From Lachnospiraceae bacterium M18-1 (GTDB lineage Bacteria; Bacillota; Clostridia; Lachnospirales; Lachnospiraceae), in the NCBI GenBank assembly GCA_000403295.2, contig KE159609.1:1066767-1130766 (forward strand): 64,000 nucleotides of DNA. Reading direction: 5' to 3'. Shown piece by piece: positions 34,978-43,915 of the stretch (the stretch's first letter is position 1; every line of letters begins with the position of its first letter). The translations under genes and the position numbers were made by a program. Under the pieces are notes generated by a model. That model did no database searches, was not told the origin of the DNA, and was given only the letters and a program-made list of their open reading frames with translations.

Positions 34978-35643
34978 CTATTCGTGAACTCTGCCGTCTT
35001 CGATGTGGATACAGCGGTCTGCCAGCTTCGCGATCTCCGGATTATGGGTGATCATCACGATAGTCTGATGAAACTTCTGGCTGGTGAGCTTTAAGAGCTC
35101 GATCACCTCATCACTGGTCCTGCTGTCCAGGTTGCCGGTGGGCTCGTCGGCCAGGATGATAGCAGGCTTTCCTGCCAGCGCCCGGGCGATGGAGACACGC
35201 TGCTGCTGTCCGCCGGAAAGGGTATTCGGCATCTGATAAAGCTTCTTCTGGATTCCCAGGAGGGAAACCACCTCTTCGATAAATGCTTCATCTGGTCTTT
35301 TTCCGTCCAGCTGAATGGGCATCACGATATTTTCATACACATTCAGGATTGGTACCAGGTTATAATTCTGGAAAATAAATCCGATGGAACGGCGGCGGAA
35401 TACGGTCAGATCGTCGTCCGAGAGATTGCTCAGTTCGAACTTGTCGACCTTTACGCTGCCGGAGGTGGGCCTATCCAGCCCGCCCAGCATATTGAGCAGG
35501 GTGGATTTTCCGCTGCCGGAAGTGCCGATGATGGCGACAAACTCCCCCGGTTCCACGGAAATACTCACATCGTCCAGCGCCCTTACGATATTCGGCTCTT
35601 TGCCGTACTGCTTGATTAAATGTTCACTCTTTAAAATACTCAT
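34978..35643 (-). CDS. ABC transporter ATP-binding protein (LolD/MacB class)
   Basis: 221 aa. The ATG at 35643 has GGGAGGAGG upstream; a TTG at 35664 would overlap that site. Walker [10 protein letters not shown] near 42-50, Q-loop FQNYNLVP near 89, signature [15 protein letters not shown] near 138-152 and Walker [13 protein letters not shown] near 157-168. Partner of the FtsX-type permease 19 bp downstream. Confidence 0.92.
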   Translation of the reverse strand: MSILKSEHLIKQYGKEPNIVRALDDVSISVEPGEFVAIIGTSGSGKSTLLNMLGGLDRPTSGSVKVDKFELSNLSDDDLTVFRRRSIGFIFQNYNLVPILNVYENIVMPIQLDGKRPDEAFIEEVVSLLGIQKKLYQMPNTLSGGQQQRVSIARALAGKPAIILADEPTGNLDSRTSDEVIELLKLTSQKFHQTIVMITHNPEIAKLADRCIHIEDGRVHE

Positions 35644-35764
35644 GTTGATTTGTCCTCCTCCCAATCCGGTCTGACCGGAAATAATCTGATTGATACGGTG
35701 CGTATACAGATTTTGCAGTAAAGGTATGTTCTGCTTTAGAAATCACGTTCCTGTTACGGTTTCC

Positions 35765-35792
35765 ATTATATCCGGGAACTAAAATGCCGCAA
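35765..35792 (-). promoter_or_regulatory. Promoter of the ABC transporter operon
   Basis: Minus strand: TTGCGG (35792-35787), 16-base spacer, perfect TATAAT (35770-35765). The leader of about 115 nt contains CCGGTCAGACCGG, a short hairpin near 35680. Response-regulator sites would be expected here, but I could not establish a LytTR direct repeat. Confidence 0.5.
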
Positions 35793-35836
35793 CATAGAAT
35801 GCGTAAACTAATATGGAGAAGGTAAAATCTAAATCG

Positions 35837-37135
35837 TTATGAACTTTTTGCGGCGATGGGCAGGATGATTTTTAAAGCAAACTTTTCTCCCTTCGGCCTG
35901 GCAACACATTCACCTCCGTATTTTTCTGCCGCCTTTTGGATATTTGAAATGCCGAAGCCGTGGAGGAAAGGATCCTTTTTGGTCGTCCTTTGCGAAGTCA
36001 GTTCTTCGATCATCCGGTTATTTTCTACCGTAATGACCAGCATGTCATGGACCGGGGCGGCCTTTACATTGATCAGCCGCAGGCTCTGAGGCAGCTTTTC
36101 GCTGGCTTCGATGGCATTGTCCAGGGCGTTGCCGAAGATCGTGCTGATATCCAGCGGTTCCAGAAACGTCCCCTCCGAAAAACGGACGGAGGCGTGGAAA
36201 TCGATCTGTTTCTCCCTGGCCAGCCGGGCTTTGTCACGGAGGACCATATCCAGATAGTCATTTCCTGTATGATAGTAGGTCTCATAAGCTTCAATCTGCA
36301 TCTGCAGGGAACGGGCCGATTCGTTCAGCGCTTCAGAATCGTTCTTCTGCGCCTGAAGGACAAGAAGATGATTCTTCATATCATGATAAATGCTCCGGAC
36401 CCGTTCCTCCTCCCGAAGCTTGTCCTGAAAATAAGCCTGCTTCTGCTCCAGCTCCTGGGCTCGGTACGCGGTCTGTACGGAATCGCAGATATAGGCGGCA
36501 AGGTAGATGCAGCCGAAGCTGGATACGATGGACGCTGTGCAGATGGGATACACGACGGCAATCTCCTCCGGCAGGAAATAGATGATCGTGAATATAGCCA
36601 CAATGGACGCCAGCGTCAGGACGTCTACGATGAGCCACATCCGCAGCGTCAGATTGGATGTGATCCGGCGCAGGTATTTTCTCAAAAAGGCCCATGCGGC
36701 AAACCAGAATAAAAGCCGCGCCAGCAGGGACAGGGTGTGAACGGCCGTGCTGAAAAGGAGCAGGCCTTCAGGCCATTCGGAGGGACTGCCCGATGCATTG
36801 GTACAGGCAAAAAACAGCCGTGTCCCGATGTCCTGCATCAGATAATTGACTGCGATCACTACGGGATAGAATACCAGCACGGCGGTCAGCTTTTCCACCC
36901 ATCTTCCGCGGTGGAACACGAGGACATAGGCTGCAAAGACCAACAGGGCGCCGAGGAGGTTGGGCAGGTCGTTGGAAAAGATGATCATATCTGAAAAAAA
37001 TGCGCTGATCACAACAGCCGGGATCCACAGCAGACGGTTTTTACGAAGCGGGAGAAAGCTGTGGAGGATCAGAAAAAATACAAGGATATATCCCCAGATC
37101 AGAAGGCGGGAGATCAAATCAAGCGCTTTTATCAT
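35837..37135 (-). CDS. GHKL sensor histidine kinase (AgrC/ComD/LytS-like)
   Basis: 432 aa. Six or seven membrane helices cover residues 8-220; a coiled region then leads to the H-box IYHDMKNHLLVLQ near 253 and the GHKL ATPase: IFGNALDNAIEASEKL near 335 (N-box) and HGFGISNIQKAAEKYGG near 393 (G-box). It lacks the usual PAS or HAMP parts, as in peptide-pheromone sensors. It overlaps the response regulator by 4 bp and lies upstream of an ABC transporter in the same orientation, so it probably controls that transporter in response to an extracellular peptide or envelope stress. Confidence 0.9.
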   Translation of the reverse strand: MIKALDLISRLLIWGYILVFFLILHSFLPLRKNRLLWIPAVVISAFFSDMIIFSNDLPNLLGALLVFAAYVLVFHRGRWVEKLTAVLVFYPVVIAVNYLMQDIGTRLFFACTNASGSPSEWPEGLLLFSTAVHTLSLLARLLFWFAAWAFLRKYLRRITSNLTLRMWLIVDVLTLASIVAIFTIIYFLPEEIAVVYPICTASIVSSFGCIYLAAYICDSVQTAYRAQELEQKQAYFQDKLREEERVRSIYHDMKNHLLVLQAQKNDSEALNESARSLQMQIEAYETYYHTGNDYLDMVLRDKARLAREKQIDFHASVRFSEGTFLEPLDISTIFGNALDNAIEASEKLPQSLRLINVKAAPVHDMLVITVENNRMIEELTSQRTTKKDPFLHGFGISNIQKAAEKYGGECVARPKGEKFALKIILPIAAKSS

Positions 37136-37842
37136 ATCAGATCCCCCCAGTAGTCTGTCAGTTCTTCCATGAACTGCTTTCTTTTGGGCTGGCTGATGGG
37201 AAGGACCTCCCCGGTCACCAGGGTGATCTCCAGCTTCTGCACGCCCTTCACATAGAACAGGTTCACAAGATAGCTGCTGTGGCTCCTGGCAAAGCCCTGT
37301 CCTTTTAGTTCCTGCTCCATTTCCTTCATGCTTTTGTAGCAGATGATATTTTCCTGCTCCGTGTGAAACAGCAGGTTCCGGTTGAATGTCTCGATATAGC
37401 GTAAGCTTTTCAGAAATACCTTATATTTACCGGAATCATTTTTGACCACCAGGGAGGGGGAATCTTCCCTGCGGCTCCGGGCCAGAAACTGGTTCAGCTC
37501 CTCCCGCAGCCGGACGTACTTGATGGGTTTGATGATGTAATCGGCAGCCTGGTACTTATAACCCTCCAGCCCGTATTGGGTGAGAGTGGTCAAAAAGATG
37601 ATCCCCACCTTTTCATCCATCTGCCGGAGTTTCTCCGCCGTGCGGAGGCCGTCTACAAGCTTCATCTGGATATCCAGGAAGATCAGATCGATGGTGGGGT
37701 CGTACTTTTCAATCAGGTCCAGGCCGTCGTAATAGGGGGTTACTTTAATCTCCTCGCTGTTTTCAGCAGCGTACTGCCGGATGAGGCCGTTCAGATGATC
37801 GACAAAGCTCTGTTCATCGTCACAGATTGCAATATGCAGCAT
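37132..37842 (-). CDS. LytTR-family response regulator
   Basis: 236 aa from the ATG at 37842 (GAGAG eight bases upstream; an in-frame GTG at 37851 sits directly on that site). Receiver domain: ICDDEQ near 5-10, phosphoacceptor in LIFLDIQMKLVDG near 53-65, and a conserved KPIKY near 104. The LytTR DNA-binding domain occupies about 130-235 (RYIETFNRNLLFH, FARSHSSYLVNLFYVKGV). First gene of the two-component operon with the kinase at 35837-37135. Confidence 0.92.
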   Translation of the reverse strand: MLHIAICDDEQSFVDHLNGLIRQYAAENSEEIKVTPYYDGLDLIEKYDPTIDLIFLDIQMKLVDGLRTAEKLRQMDEKVGIIFLTTLTQYGLEGYKYQAADYIIKPIKYVRLREELNQFLARSRREDSPSLVVKNDSGKYKVFLKSLRYIETFNRNLLFHTEQENIICYKSMKEMEQELKGQGFARSHSSYLVNLFYVKGVQKLEITLVTGEVLPISQPKRKQFMEELTDYWGDLI

Positions 37843-37934
37843 TGGTTTCACTCTCTTTCGTTTATATTTTCAGTTTCAGCTTATCTTACCATAATCAATC
37901 GAGGAAATCTATATCCGGAAAATGCTTTTAAAAT

Positions 37935-38129
37935 GTTACTATTCACAGTCATATAAAAATCAGCAGACAGATTCGTCAAGCACAGCTTGTAAGAAGCTGT
38001 TTGATGATTTTTATATGACTGGAATCAGTCACTTCACCCACATAAGCAAAAAATCAAGATGCGCAGCATCGGCAGACGGCTTTGCCGGCTGTTTTTGCGC
38101 ATGTGTGTGAAGTGGCTGTGAATAGTAAC
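37935..38129. repeat. Y-shaped inverted-repeat element D
   Basis: A 195-bp element. The outer stem is a perfect 14-bp repeat, GTTACTATTCACAG (37935-37948) and its complement (38116-38129). Inside, arm 1 is a perfect 15-bp repeat GTCATATAAAAATCA (37948-37962)/TGATTTTTATATGAC (38005-38019) with further pairing inward (ACAGCTT/AAGCTGT). Arm 2 is CACTTCACCCACAT (38030-38043) against ATGTGTGTGAAGTG (one mismatch), with GCAAAAA/TTTTTGC and CGGC-TTT-GCCG further in. Same plan as element A at 4645-4794. It fills most of the gene-free stretch between the LytTR regulator and the peptidase operon; a 62-codon frame through it is an artefact. Confidence 0.75.
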
Positions 38130-38152
38130 TTTAAAATACAAGAAAAAAACTA

Positions 38153-38181
38153 TTGTCGTTTTTTTTTATATCATGTATACT
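38153..38181 (+). promoter_or_regulatory. Promoter and long leader of the M60 peptidase operon
   Basis: TTGTCG (38153-38158), 17-base spacer, TATACT (38176-38181). RNA from about 38188 would have a 220-nt leader before the ATG at 38408. The leader contains an 8-bp stem CTGACCGG (38237-38244)/CCGGTCAG (38260-38267) and CCGGA/TCCGG at 38274-38278 and 38289-38293. It also holds a frame from ATG 38219 to the stop at 38339-38341 whose ribosome site (GGAGGAG) is very close to the ATG. I do not recognise a known riboswitch. Confidence 0.5.
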
Positions 38182-38407
38182 GTACGTACTATATTTCCGG
38201 AGACTTATGGGAGGAGACATGAAAGACGCTGCGATCCTGACCGGGTGCTCCAGGCAGCGCCGGTCAGAGCCTGCCGGATCGGGGAACTTCCGGTCCACAG
38301 CGCGGCGCATAGGATCTTCGGTAATATTTGCAGCATATTAATAAGGGGTTAAAGCAGCTGTGACCGGCAGAGTACGGACAGCTGCGAGGCGAAGAGAGGA
38401 GAGGAGT

Positions 38408-41400
38408 ATGAAGCGGATAGTTTCATGTCTGCTTGCGGTTATTCTCATTTTTTCTCTGTGTATGAAGACTTGGGCGGAGCCTGGAACTGCGGGGAGCAAT
38501 CTGGGTTCAGGAGATGGGACAAGTCTGACTGAAAATGAAATAGAGGAAAAAGAAGAAAAACCTCAAGCCGGCGGCATTGCAGAAGAGGAAGACGATATGA
38601 ATGCCGGAGATGACCCGGGAGCGGGGGACACTCTGGATACAGAGGGCGATTCGGGGGCAGATCAGGAAGCGAAGGATTCGGAGAACGAGAATGACAGGGA
38701 TGGATCCGGAACAGAGGATGAAGACAAACCGGAAGATGAAGATGCGGAGGATGAAGATTCGGAAGATGCGGAATCTGAGGAAGAAGAGGAAGAGCCTGAG
38801 AACCGCCGGACAGGAAACAAAGGCCAGGTGGATGTGACGATTCTTTCCGCATTTGATATGCAGGGGGCCGTGGATTTTACGGTGTCTCTTACGGGACAGG
38901 GGTCCAGGAACGTCACACTGGGGTCGGATCCGGGAGAAGAAAGCATGCGGGCTCCGCAGGCTGACGTGACGTTTGAACAGCTGGAAGCAGGTAACTATGT
39001 CCTTACGGTTGAGGCGCCTGGCTTCGCCGCTTTTTCACAGGAGATCGTGGTAGAGGACTGGGCATATGCGGTTACGCTGACGACAGGGATGGTCAGCGGA
39101 TTTGACGAGGGCAGGCCTCACCCGGGCATTTTGCTGTGGGGAGATGTAGACGGGAACGGCACGATCGATGATATGGACCGGGATATGCTGGTAGATGCCA
39201 TAGACGCAGGTGAGCGGAATCCGGAAATGCAGTCTGCCGCCCTGAATGGAAATCCGGCCCTGGACCTGAACCGGAATGGACAGATCGATCTGGCGGATCT
39301 GGAGTATTTTGCAAAGGGGTACCGGTTTTCCGGAGATACCAGTTCTACTGTGCTGAGAAAAGTTCCGGCAGATGCTGTAGCGGTCAGTCCGGATAAGGAC
39401 ACTGCAGTTACCGGTGATCTGGAGGCTCTGCTGAAAAATGAAGGGAGCGTGGTCCTGAAGCCTGCAGGCGGCGGGACAATCTCTTCCAATACGCCTGTAT
39501 GTGTGGAATTTGAGTTCGGCGGAAAAGACGGAATTTCGATGGCGGGTATGGTGTTCGACACAGGAAACGGGGATTCGATCAGCAAAATGGTCGCTACGGT
39601 TGAATATGTAGAAGGAAATATAGAACAGGAGGTTGACATTCCTTTTGACCGTGACATCAATTTTTTACTGGATGCAGACACCGTGCATCGGAGCCAGGAT
39701 AAAAGCGGGGCGATCTGCATTGATTTCGGAATGCAGATCGCAGTAAAGAAGGTTACGCTGAAGATTATGGGGATGCGGAATAATAATAATCTTGCGGAAA
39801 TCTCCAAAGTGGAATTTTTGAATGATATGGAGGAGCGCATTCCGGAGCCTGAGATGAATATCCCGGAGAAGCTTTCAGCGAAGGCAGGAAATAAAAGCTT
39901 TACCCTGAACTGGGATCCCTGTGTGAATATCACGGGATATGAGGTGCGTATCACATCGGGCGCTTCCGGGGAAGAAGTATCAGAAACCGTAATGGTGAAG
40001 GGGAATACAGTACAGATCACGTCCTTTGGGAAAGAGAAGCTTAAGAACAATACAACCTATAAGGCGGCGGTGCAGTCAGTCAATGGGGCATGGAGAAGCG
40101 GATACAGCGAAGCAGTTGAGGTGACGCCGAAAGCGGATAAGAAACCGGATGCCCCGGATAACCTGAAGCTTACGGGAGCGTATAAGGCAATCAGCGCGGC
40201 GTGGAAAAAGATGGATAACACGGATACATATAATCTGTATTATCGGGAGAGCGGTAAGGGTTCCTTTACTAAGGTGGAAAAAATCCCTGCCAACAGTTAT
40301 ACGATCACCGGCCTGAAGGATAAGACAAGCTATGAAGTCTATGTGACCGGAGTCAATGAACTCGGCGAGAGTAAGCCGTCCCTGACCGGGAAAGCGGAGA
40401 CCGTCTCACCGGACCCGGCGCAGATGCCCAGGTATAAGCTGATCAACTATGCTGAGGCCGGAGAAGTCAGCGGACATATCATTGATGCTTATTTTGGAAA
40501 GGGCATGATGAAGGAAAGCACGCGGGACACTGCGGAGGAAAAAACGGCATGGGGGACTGTGGACAATGACCCTGTCTCATATTATCTGCTGAACAGCTGG
40601 GATTCCGGCGGATTTAATCCGATGGGGGAAATGGACGGACTGACGTATGAATTTGACCAGGCGTATAAGCTGCAGGATATTGCCCTGCAGGAAGTGGCGG
40701 TACAGAGTCCGGCATATGGTTATGCCAGGGTGAAATATTGGGATGAGAGCGGAACATCAAAAGAAGTGACATTTTCGGTACAGAGAAAAACGGATTCGGA
40801 AAAACGGGTGTATTACATGCTGCATCTTGACGAGGCGATAACGGCGAAGAAGATCCAGATCGGACTGGCCCGCGCGGTGGCCTTCGGTACGATCACCTGT
40901 TCCGAGATTTATTTTTATCACTATGATACTCTGGAAGATGAGATCATGGCGCTCTATACAAATGACCTACATACGGAATTGAGAAGCGATGTGACCCAGG
41001 ATACGATTGATAAACTCAGGGAAAAGGTCAATACGCCGGATGAGGTGAGCAAAGAGTACCATCCGAATCAGGAGAAACTGGAAAGAGAGCTCAAGACGGC
41101 GGAAGATATCCTGAATGCAAAGCAGCTGAACAAGACAGTAGAGGTGCATAACAGTATTACCACGGACGATCTGAACCGGGGATTCGGCGGGCTGAACGCA
41201 TGGCAGCCGCTCGGAGTTTCAGCGGCCGCAGGTGAAGAAATCACGGTTTATGTAGGACATAATAAAAAGAAGACCGGTGACAGCACGAATCTGCAGCTGA
41301 TCGCGACACAGTATCACGCCGAAGCCAGCGCCATGTTCAGTCAGGCAGTGAACCTGAAGATCGGAAGAAATGATATTACGGTTCCGAAGATTAGTTCTAT

Positions 41401-43915
41401 TGATGCGGAATCGGGAGGCGCTCTGTATATTCAGTATACCGGCAATCATAAAGACGATCATTATGGGGTACGCGTAAACGGAGGCGCGGAAGTACCGGTC
41501 CTGGATCTGTATCAGGTGACGGACAGAAACGAGCGTGTGCGGCTTGCAGAAGCGTATTTGAAGGAATTGAAGGAGCATGTAGATCAGATGCCGGCCCGGC
41601 ACGAGAAGCTTCACCAGGAATCAAAGCTGGGCTCTGTGAAGTACGATTATGCAGAGAGCGAGTGTATACTGGGTGCATCAGATATTATGATGGATACGAT
41701 GCTGCTGTCGCTTCCTGCCTCCCAGATTCTTAAGGGATCAGGAAATGATGCAGAAACGATCGTCAGCTCTGTGGAAGCAATGGAAAAGATGATGCATCTT
41801 TTCTATCAGCATAAGGGGCTGACAACACAGTCCGCAGATGAGAACAATGTGCCTGTGGACGGGAAGGACACCTATCCTTCCAGACATCTGAATATCCGGT
41901 ATCAGCGGATGTTTGCGGGGGCATTTATGTATGCGTCCGGCAACCATATTGGAATAGAATGGGGCTCGACGCCCGGAATGGTATCTGCGGCGCCGGTCGT
42001 GTCAGACGCGGATGGAAAGTACGTAAGTGGAAGATACTTTGGATGGGGAATCGCTCATGAGATCGGGCACTGTATCAACCAGGGAAGCTATGCAGTTGCG
42101 GAGGTCACCAATAATTACTTTTCCGTGCTTGCGCAGGCTCAGGATAACAACGGCAGCGTGCGGTTTAAATATGACGAGGTCTATAAGAAAGTGACATCCG
42201 GTACGAAGGGACATTCCTCCAACGTATTTACACAGCTGGGACTGTACTGGCAGCTTCATCTGGCTTATGACAACGGATATAACTTTAAGACCTATGAAAA
42301 CTATAATGATCAGCTTCAGAATCTGTTTTTTGCAAGGGTGGATACTTATGCAAGGACACCTTCCAAAGCTCCGGGCAATATCAAGTTGGAGCTTTCAGGA
42401 GACTCGGATCAGAACCTGATGCGCCTGTCCTGTGCGGCGGCGGAGAAAAATCTTCTGGAGTTCTTTGAGCGCTGGGGGATGACGCCCGATGAAGGGACAG
42501 CCGCATATGCGAAACAGTTCGAAGAGGAAACAAGGGCAATCTATTATGTAAATGATGAAGCTCGGGTATACAGGCTGACAAATCCGGGCAGCAGTCTGAA
42601 TATGGATGGCAGCAAACAGGCAGTGAATATCATCTCAGAGGAGATCAATGCCGGGGAGGCGAACAGGGTAGACCTGAAGTTTTCATCGTCTATTCCATCC
42701 GCAGATATTCTGGGATATGAGATCGTGCGCTGTATGAGATCAGGCGGCGGCATACAGGAGGAAGTGGCAGGCTTCACTACCAGCGGTTCCTTCAGCGATT
42801 ATGTGACGACAGTGAACAATCGTGTGGTGAAGTATAAGGTTACGGTGATCGACAAGTATTTGAACCGATCAGCTCCGGCGGAGTCATCGGAACTGAAGAT
42901 CCAGCATGACGGAAGCATTGATAAGGCAGGCTGGACAGCGGCCGTCAAGAATATAGATACAACAGTGAAGGCCAGAAATGGGATCGGAACAGGAAGTGAG
43001 TCTGAGGAAGAGCTTGGAACCGGGGCGGGTACCTGGGATCAGGATACGATCTGCGGTCCGGCAGCGGAAGATCCGATCAAACATGTGCTGGACAACAGCA
43101 CAGATACGGTTTATACGGGCAGAGCAGGAGAAAAGGCGGAGATCGTCCTGGAGTTCCATAAAACCCATACGGTCACGGGATTCAAATATACACCGGCGCA
43201 GGGATACGATCTGATCAAGGACTACAGTATTTCTGTCCGCAAAGGAGGCCAGTGGGAAGAAGTGGCGGCCGGAACGTTCCAGTCAGACGATGCCCAGATC
43301 GTGTATTTTGGAAACGATCAGAACAGCAATCTTAATGTTTATCAGACGACGGCGGTGAAGCTGCAGATCAAAAACCAGGCAGGAAGGGAGATCGGAATTG
43401 CGGAGCTGGATGTACTGGGAGTGACCGGAGATGATGTGGACTTCCGGCGTACTGCCGGGGAGGATACACCGGTGATCGGACGGCTGAAAGAGGACTTCTC
43501 TTACGGCGGCGGTGTGATTCCGGCAGACTCTCTGGTATTTACCGGAGTTTATAAGGGGAATCCGGCGTACAACGTAGTGATCCTGTATGACCAGAACGGG
43601 GAGATCGTCGGCGGTGTCGATACAGACGGCAGTTTAAATGCAAGTCAGATTATTCTGGCAGATGTGCCGGATACAGGCCAGATTCAGGATGTTTCAGACG
43701 GATCCTGGGTATATTGGATCGAACCGAAACATATGATAGACCTTACGAAGCTGACGCATGTCCGGGCAGAGCTGTACCGTGTAGATGATGCTTCGGAAAA
43801 TACGGGCCAGAGGCTTGTAAGCGATTCGAAGTTTGAGAAAATGCCGGCTCAGAGCCTGGATGGACTGCCAGAGATCCAGCTTCAATCATCCGTACAAAAG
43901 GGGAGCAGGCTATGA
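38408..43915 (+). CDS. Secreted M60-like metallopeptidase with dockerin-like, FN3 and F5/8-type C domains
   Basis: 1835 aa. The ATG at 38408 has GAGAGGAGAGGAG before it and starts a signal peptide (MKRIVSCLLAVILIFSLC, cut after about residue 25). Order: a very acidic linker (30-135); a beta domain (140-230); two EF-hand-like loops GDVDGNGTIDD and DLNRNGQIDLAD (about 243-305), as in type I dockerins; a beta domain; two FN3 domains (about 480-660); an F5/8-C-like domain (670-840); and the M60 catalytic region with HEIGH (H1217-H1221) and a Glu ten residues on (E1232), fitting HExxHx(8-28)E. Near 1560-1670 is another CBM32-like domain. M60 enzymes cut mucin-type glycoproteins. No cell-wall anchor; the next gene may hold it. 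Confidence 0.83.
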   Translation: MKRIVSCLLAVILIFSLCMKTWAEPGTAGSNLGSGDGTSLTENEIEEKEEKPQAGGIAEEEDDMNAGDDPGAGDTLDTEGDSGADQEAKDSENENDRDGSGTEDEDKPEDEDAEDEDSEDAESEEEEEEPENRRTGNKGQVDVTILSAFDMQGAVDFTVSLTGQGSRNVTLGSDPGEESMRAPQADVTFEQLEAGNYVLTVEAPGFAAFSQEIVVEDWAYAVTLTTGMVSGFDEGRPHPGILLWGDVDGNGTIDDMDRDMLVDAIDAGERNPEMQSAALNGNPALDLNRNGQIDLADLEYFAKGYRFSGDTSSTVLRKVPADAVAVSPDKDTAVTGDLEALLKNEGSVVLKPAGGGTISSNTPVCVEFEFGGKDGISMAGMVFDTGNGDSISKMVATVEYVEGNIEQEVDIPFDRDINFLLDADTVHRSQDKSGAICIDFGMQIAVKKVTLKIMGMRNNNNLAEISKVEFLNDMEERIPEPEMNIPEKLSAKAGNKSFTLNWDPCVNITGYEVRITSGASGEEVSETVMVKGNTVQITSFGKEKLKNNTTYKAAVQSVNGAWRSGYSEAVEVTPKADKKPDAPDNLKLTGAYKAISAAWKKMDNTDTYNLYYRESGKGSFTKVEKIPANSYTITGLKDKTSYEVYVTGVNELGESKPSLTGKAETVSPDPAQMPRYKLINYAEAGEVSGHIIDAYFGKGMMKESTRDTAEEKTAWGTVDNDPVSYYLLNSWDSGGFNPMGEMDGLTYEFDQAYKLQDIALQEVAVQSPAYGYARVKYWDESGTSKEVTFSVQRKTDSEKRVYYMLHLDEAITAKKIQIGLARAVAFGTITCSEIYFYHYDTLEDEIMALYTNDLHTELRSDVTQDTIDKLREKVNTPDEVSKEYHPNQEKLERELKTAEDILNAKQLNKTVEVHNSITTDDLNRGFGGLNAWQPLGVSAAAGEEITVYVGHNKKKTGDSTNLQLIATQYHAEASAMFSQAVNLKIGRNDITVPKISSIDAESGGALYIQYTGNHKDDHYGVRVNGGAEVPVLDLYQVTDRNERVRLAEAYLKELKEHVDQMPARHEKLHQESKLGSVKYDYAESECILGASDIMMDTMLLSLPASQILKGSGNDAETIVSSVEAMEKMMHLFYQHKGLTTQSADENNVPVDGKDTYPSRHLNIRYQRMFAGAFMYASGNHIGIEWGSTPGMVSAAPVVSDADGKYVSGRYFGWGIAHEIGHCINQGSYAVAEVTNNYFSVLAQAQDNNGSVRFKYDEVYKKVTSGTKGHSSNVFTQLGLYWQLHLAYDNGYNFKTYENYNDQLQNLFFARVDTYARTPSKAPGNIKLELSGDSDQNLMRLSCAAAEKNLLEFFERWGMTPDEGTAAYAKQFEEETRAIYYVNDEARVYRLTNPGSSLNMDGSKQAVNIISEEINAGEANRVDLKFSSSIPSADILGYEIVRCMRSGGGIQEEVAGFTTSGSFSDYVTTVNNRVVKYKVTVIDKYLNRSAPAESSELKIQHDGSIDKAGWTAAVKNIDTTVKARNGIGTGSESEEELGTGAGTWDQDTICGPAAEDPIKHVLDNSTDTVYTGRAGEKAEIVLEFHKTHTVTGFKYTPAQGYDLIKDYSISVRKGGQWEEVAAGTFQSDDAQIVYFGNDQNSNLNVYQTTAVKLQIKNQAGREIGIAELDVLGVTGDDVDFRRTAGEDTPVIGRLKEDFSYGGGVIPADSLVFTGVYKGNPAYNVVILYDQNGEIVGGVDTDGSLNASQIILADVPDTGQIQDVSDGSWVYWIEPKHMIDLTKLTHVRAELYRVDDASENTGQRLVSDSKFEKMPAQSLDGLPEIQLQSSVQKGSRL

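Noticed and set aside
37922..38110. 62-codon frame in the gap upstream of the peptidase operon
   Set aside because: It runs through the arms of the inverted-repeat element D and has no ribosome site or plausible protein features.
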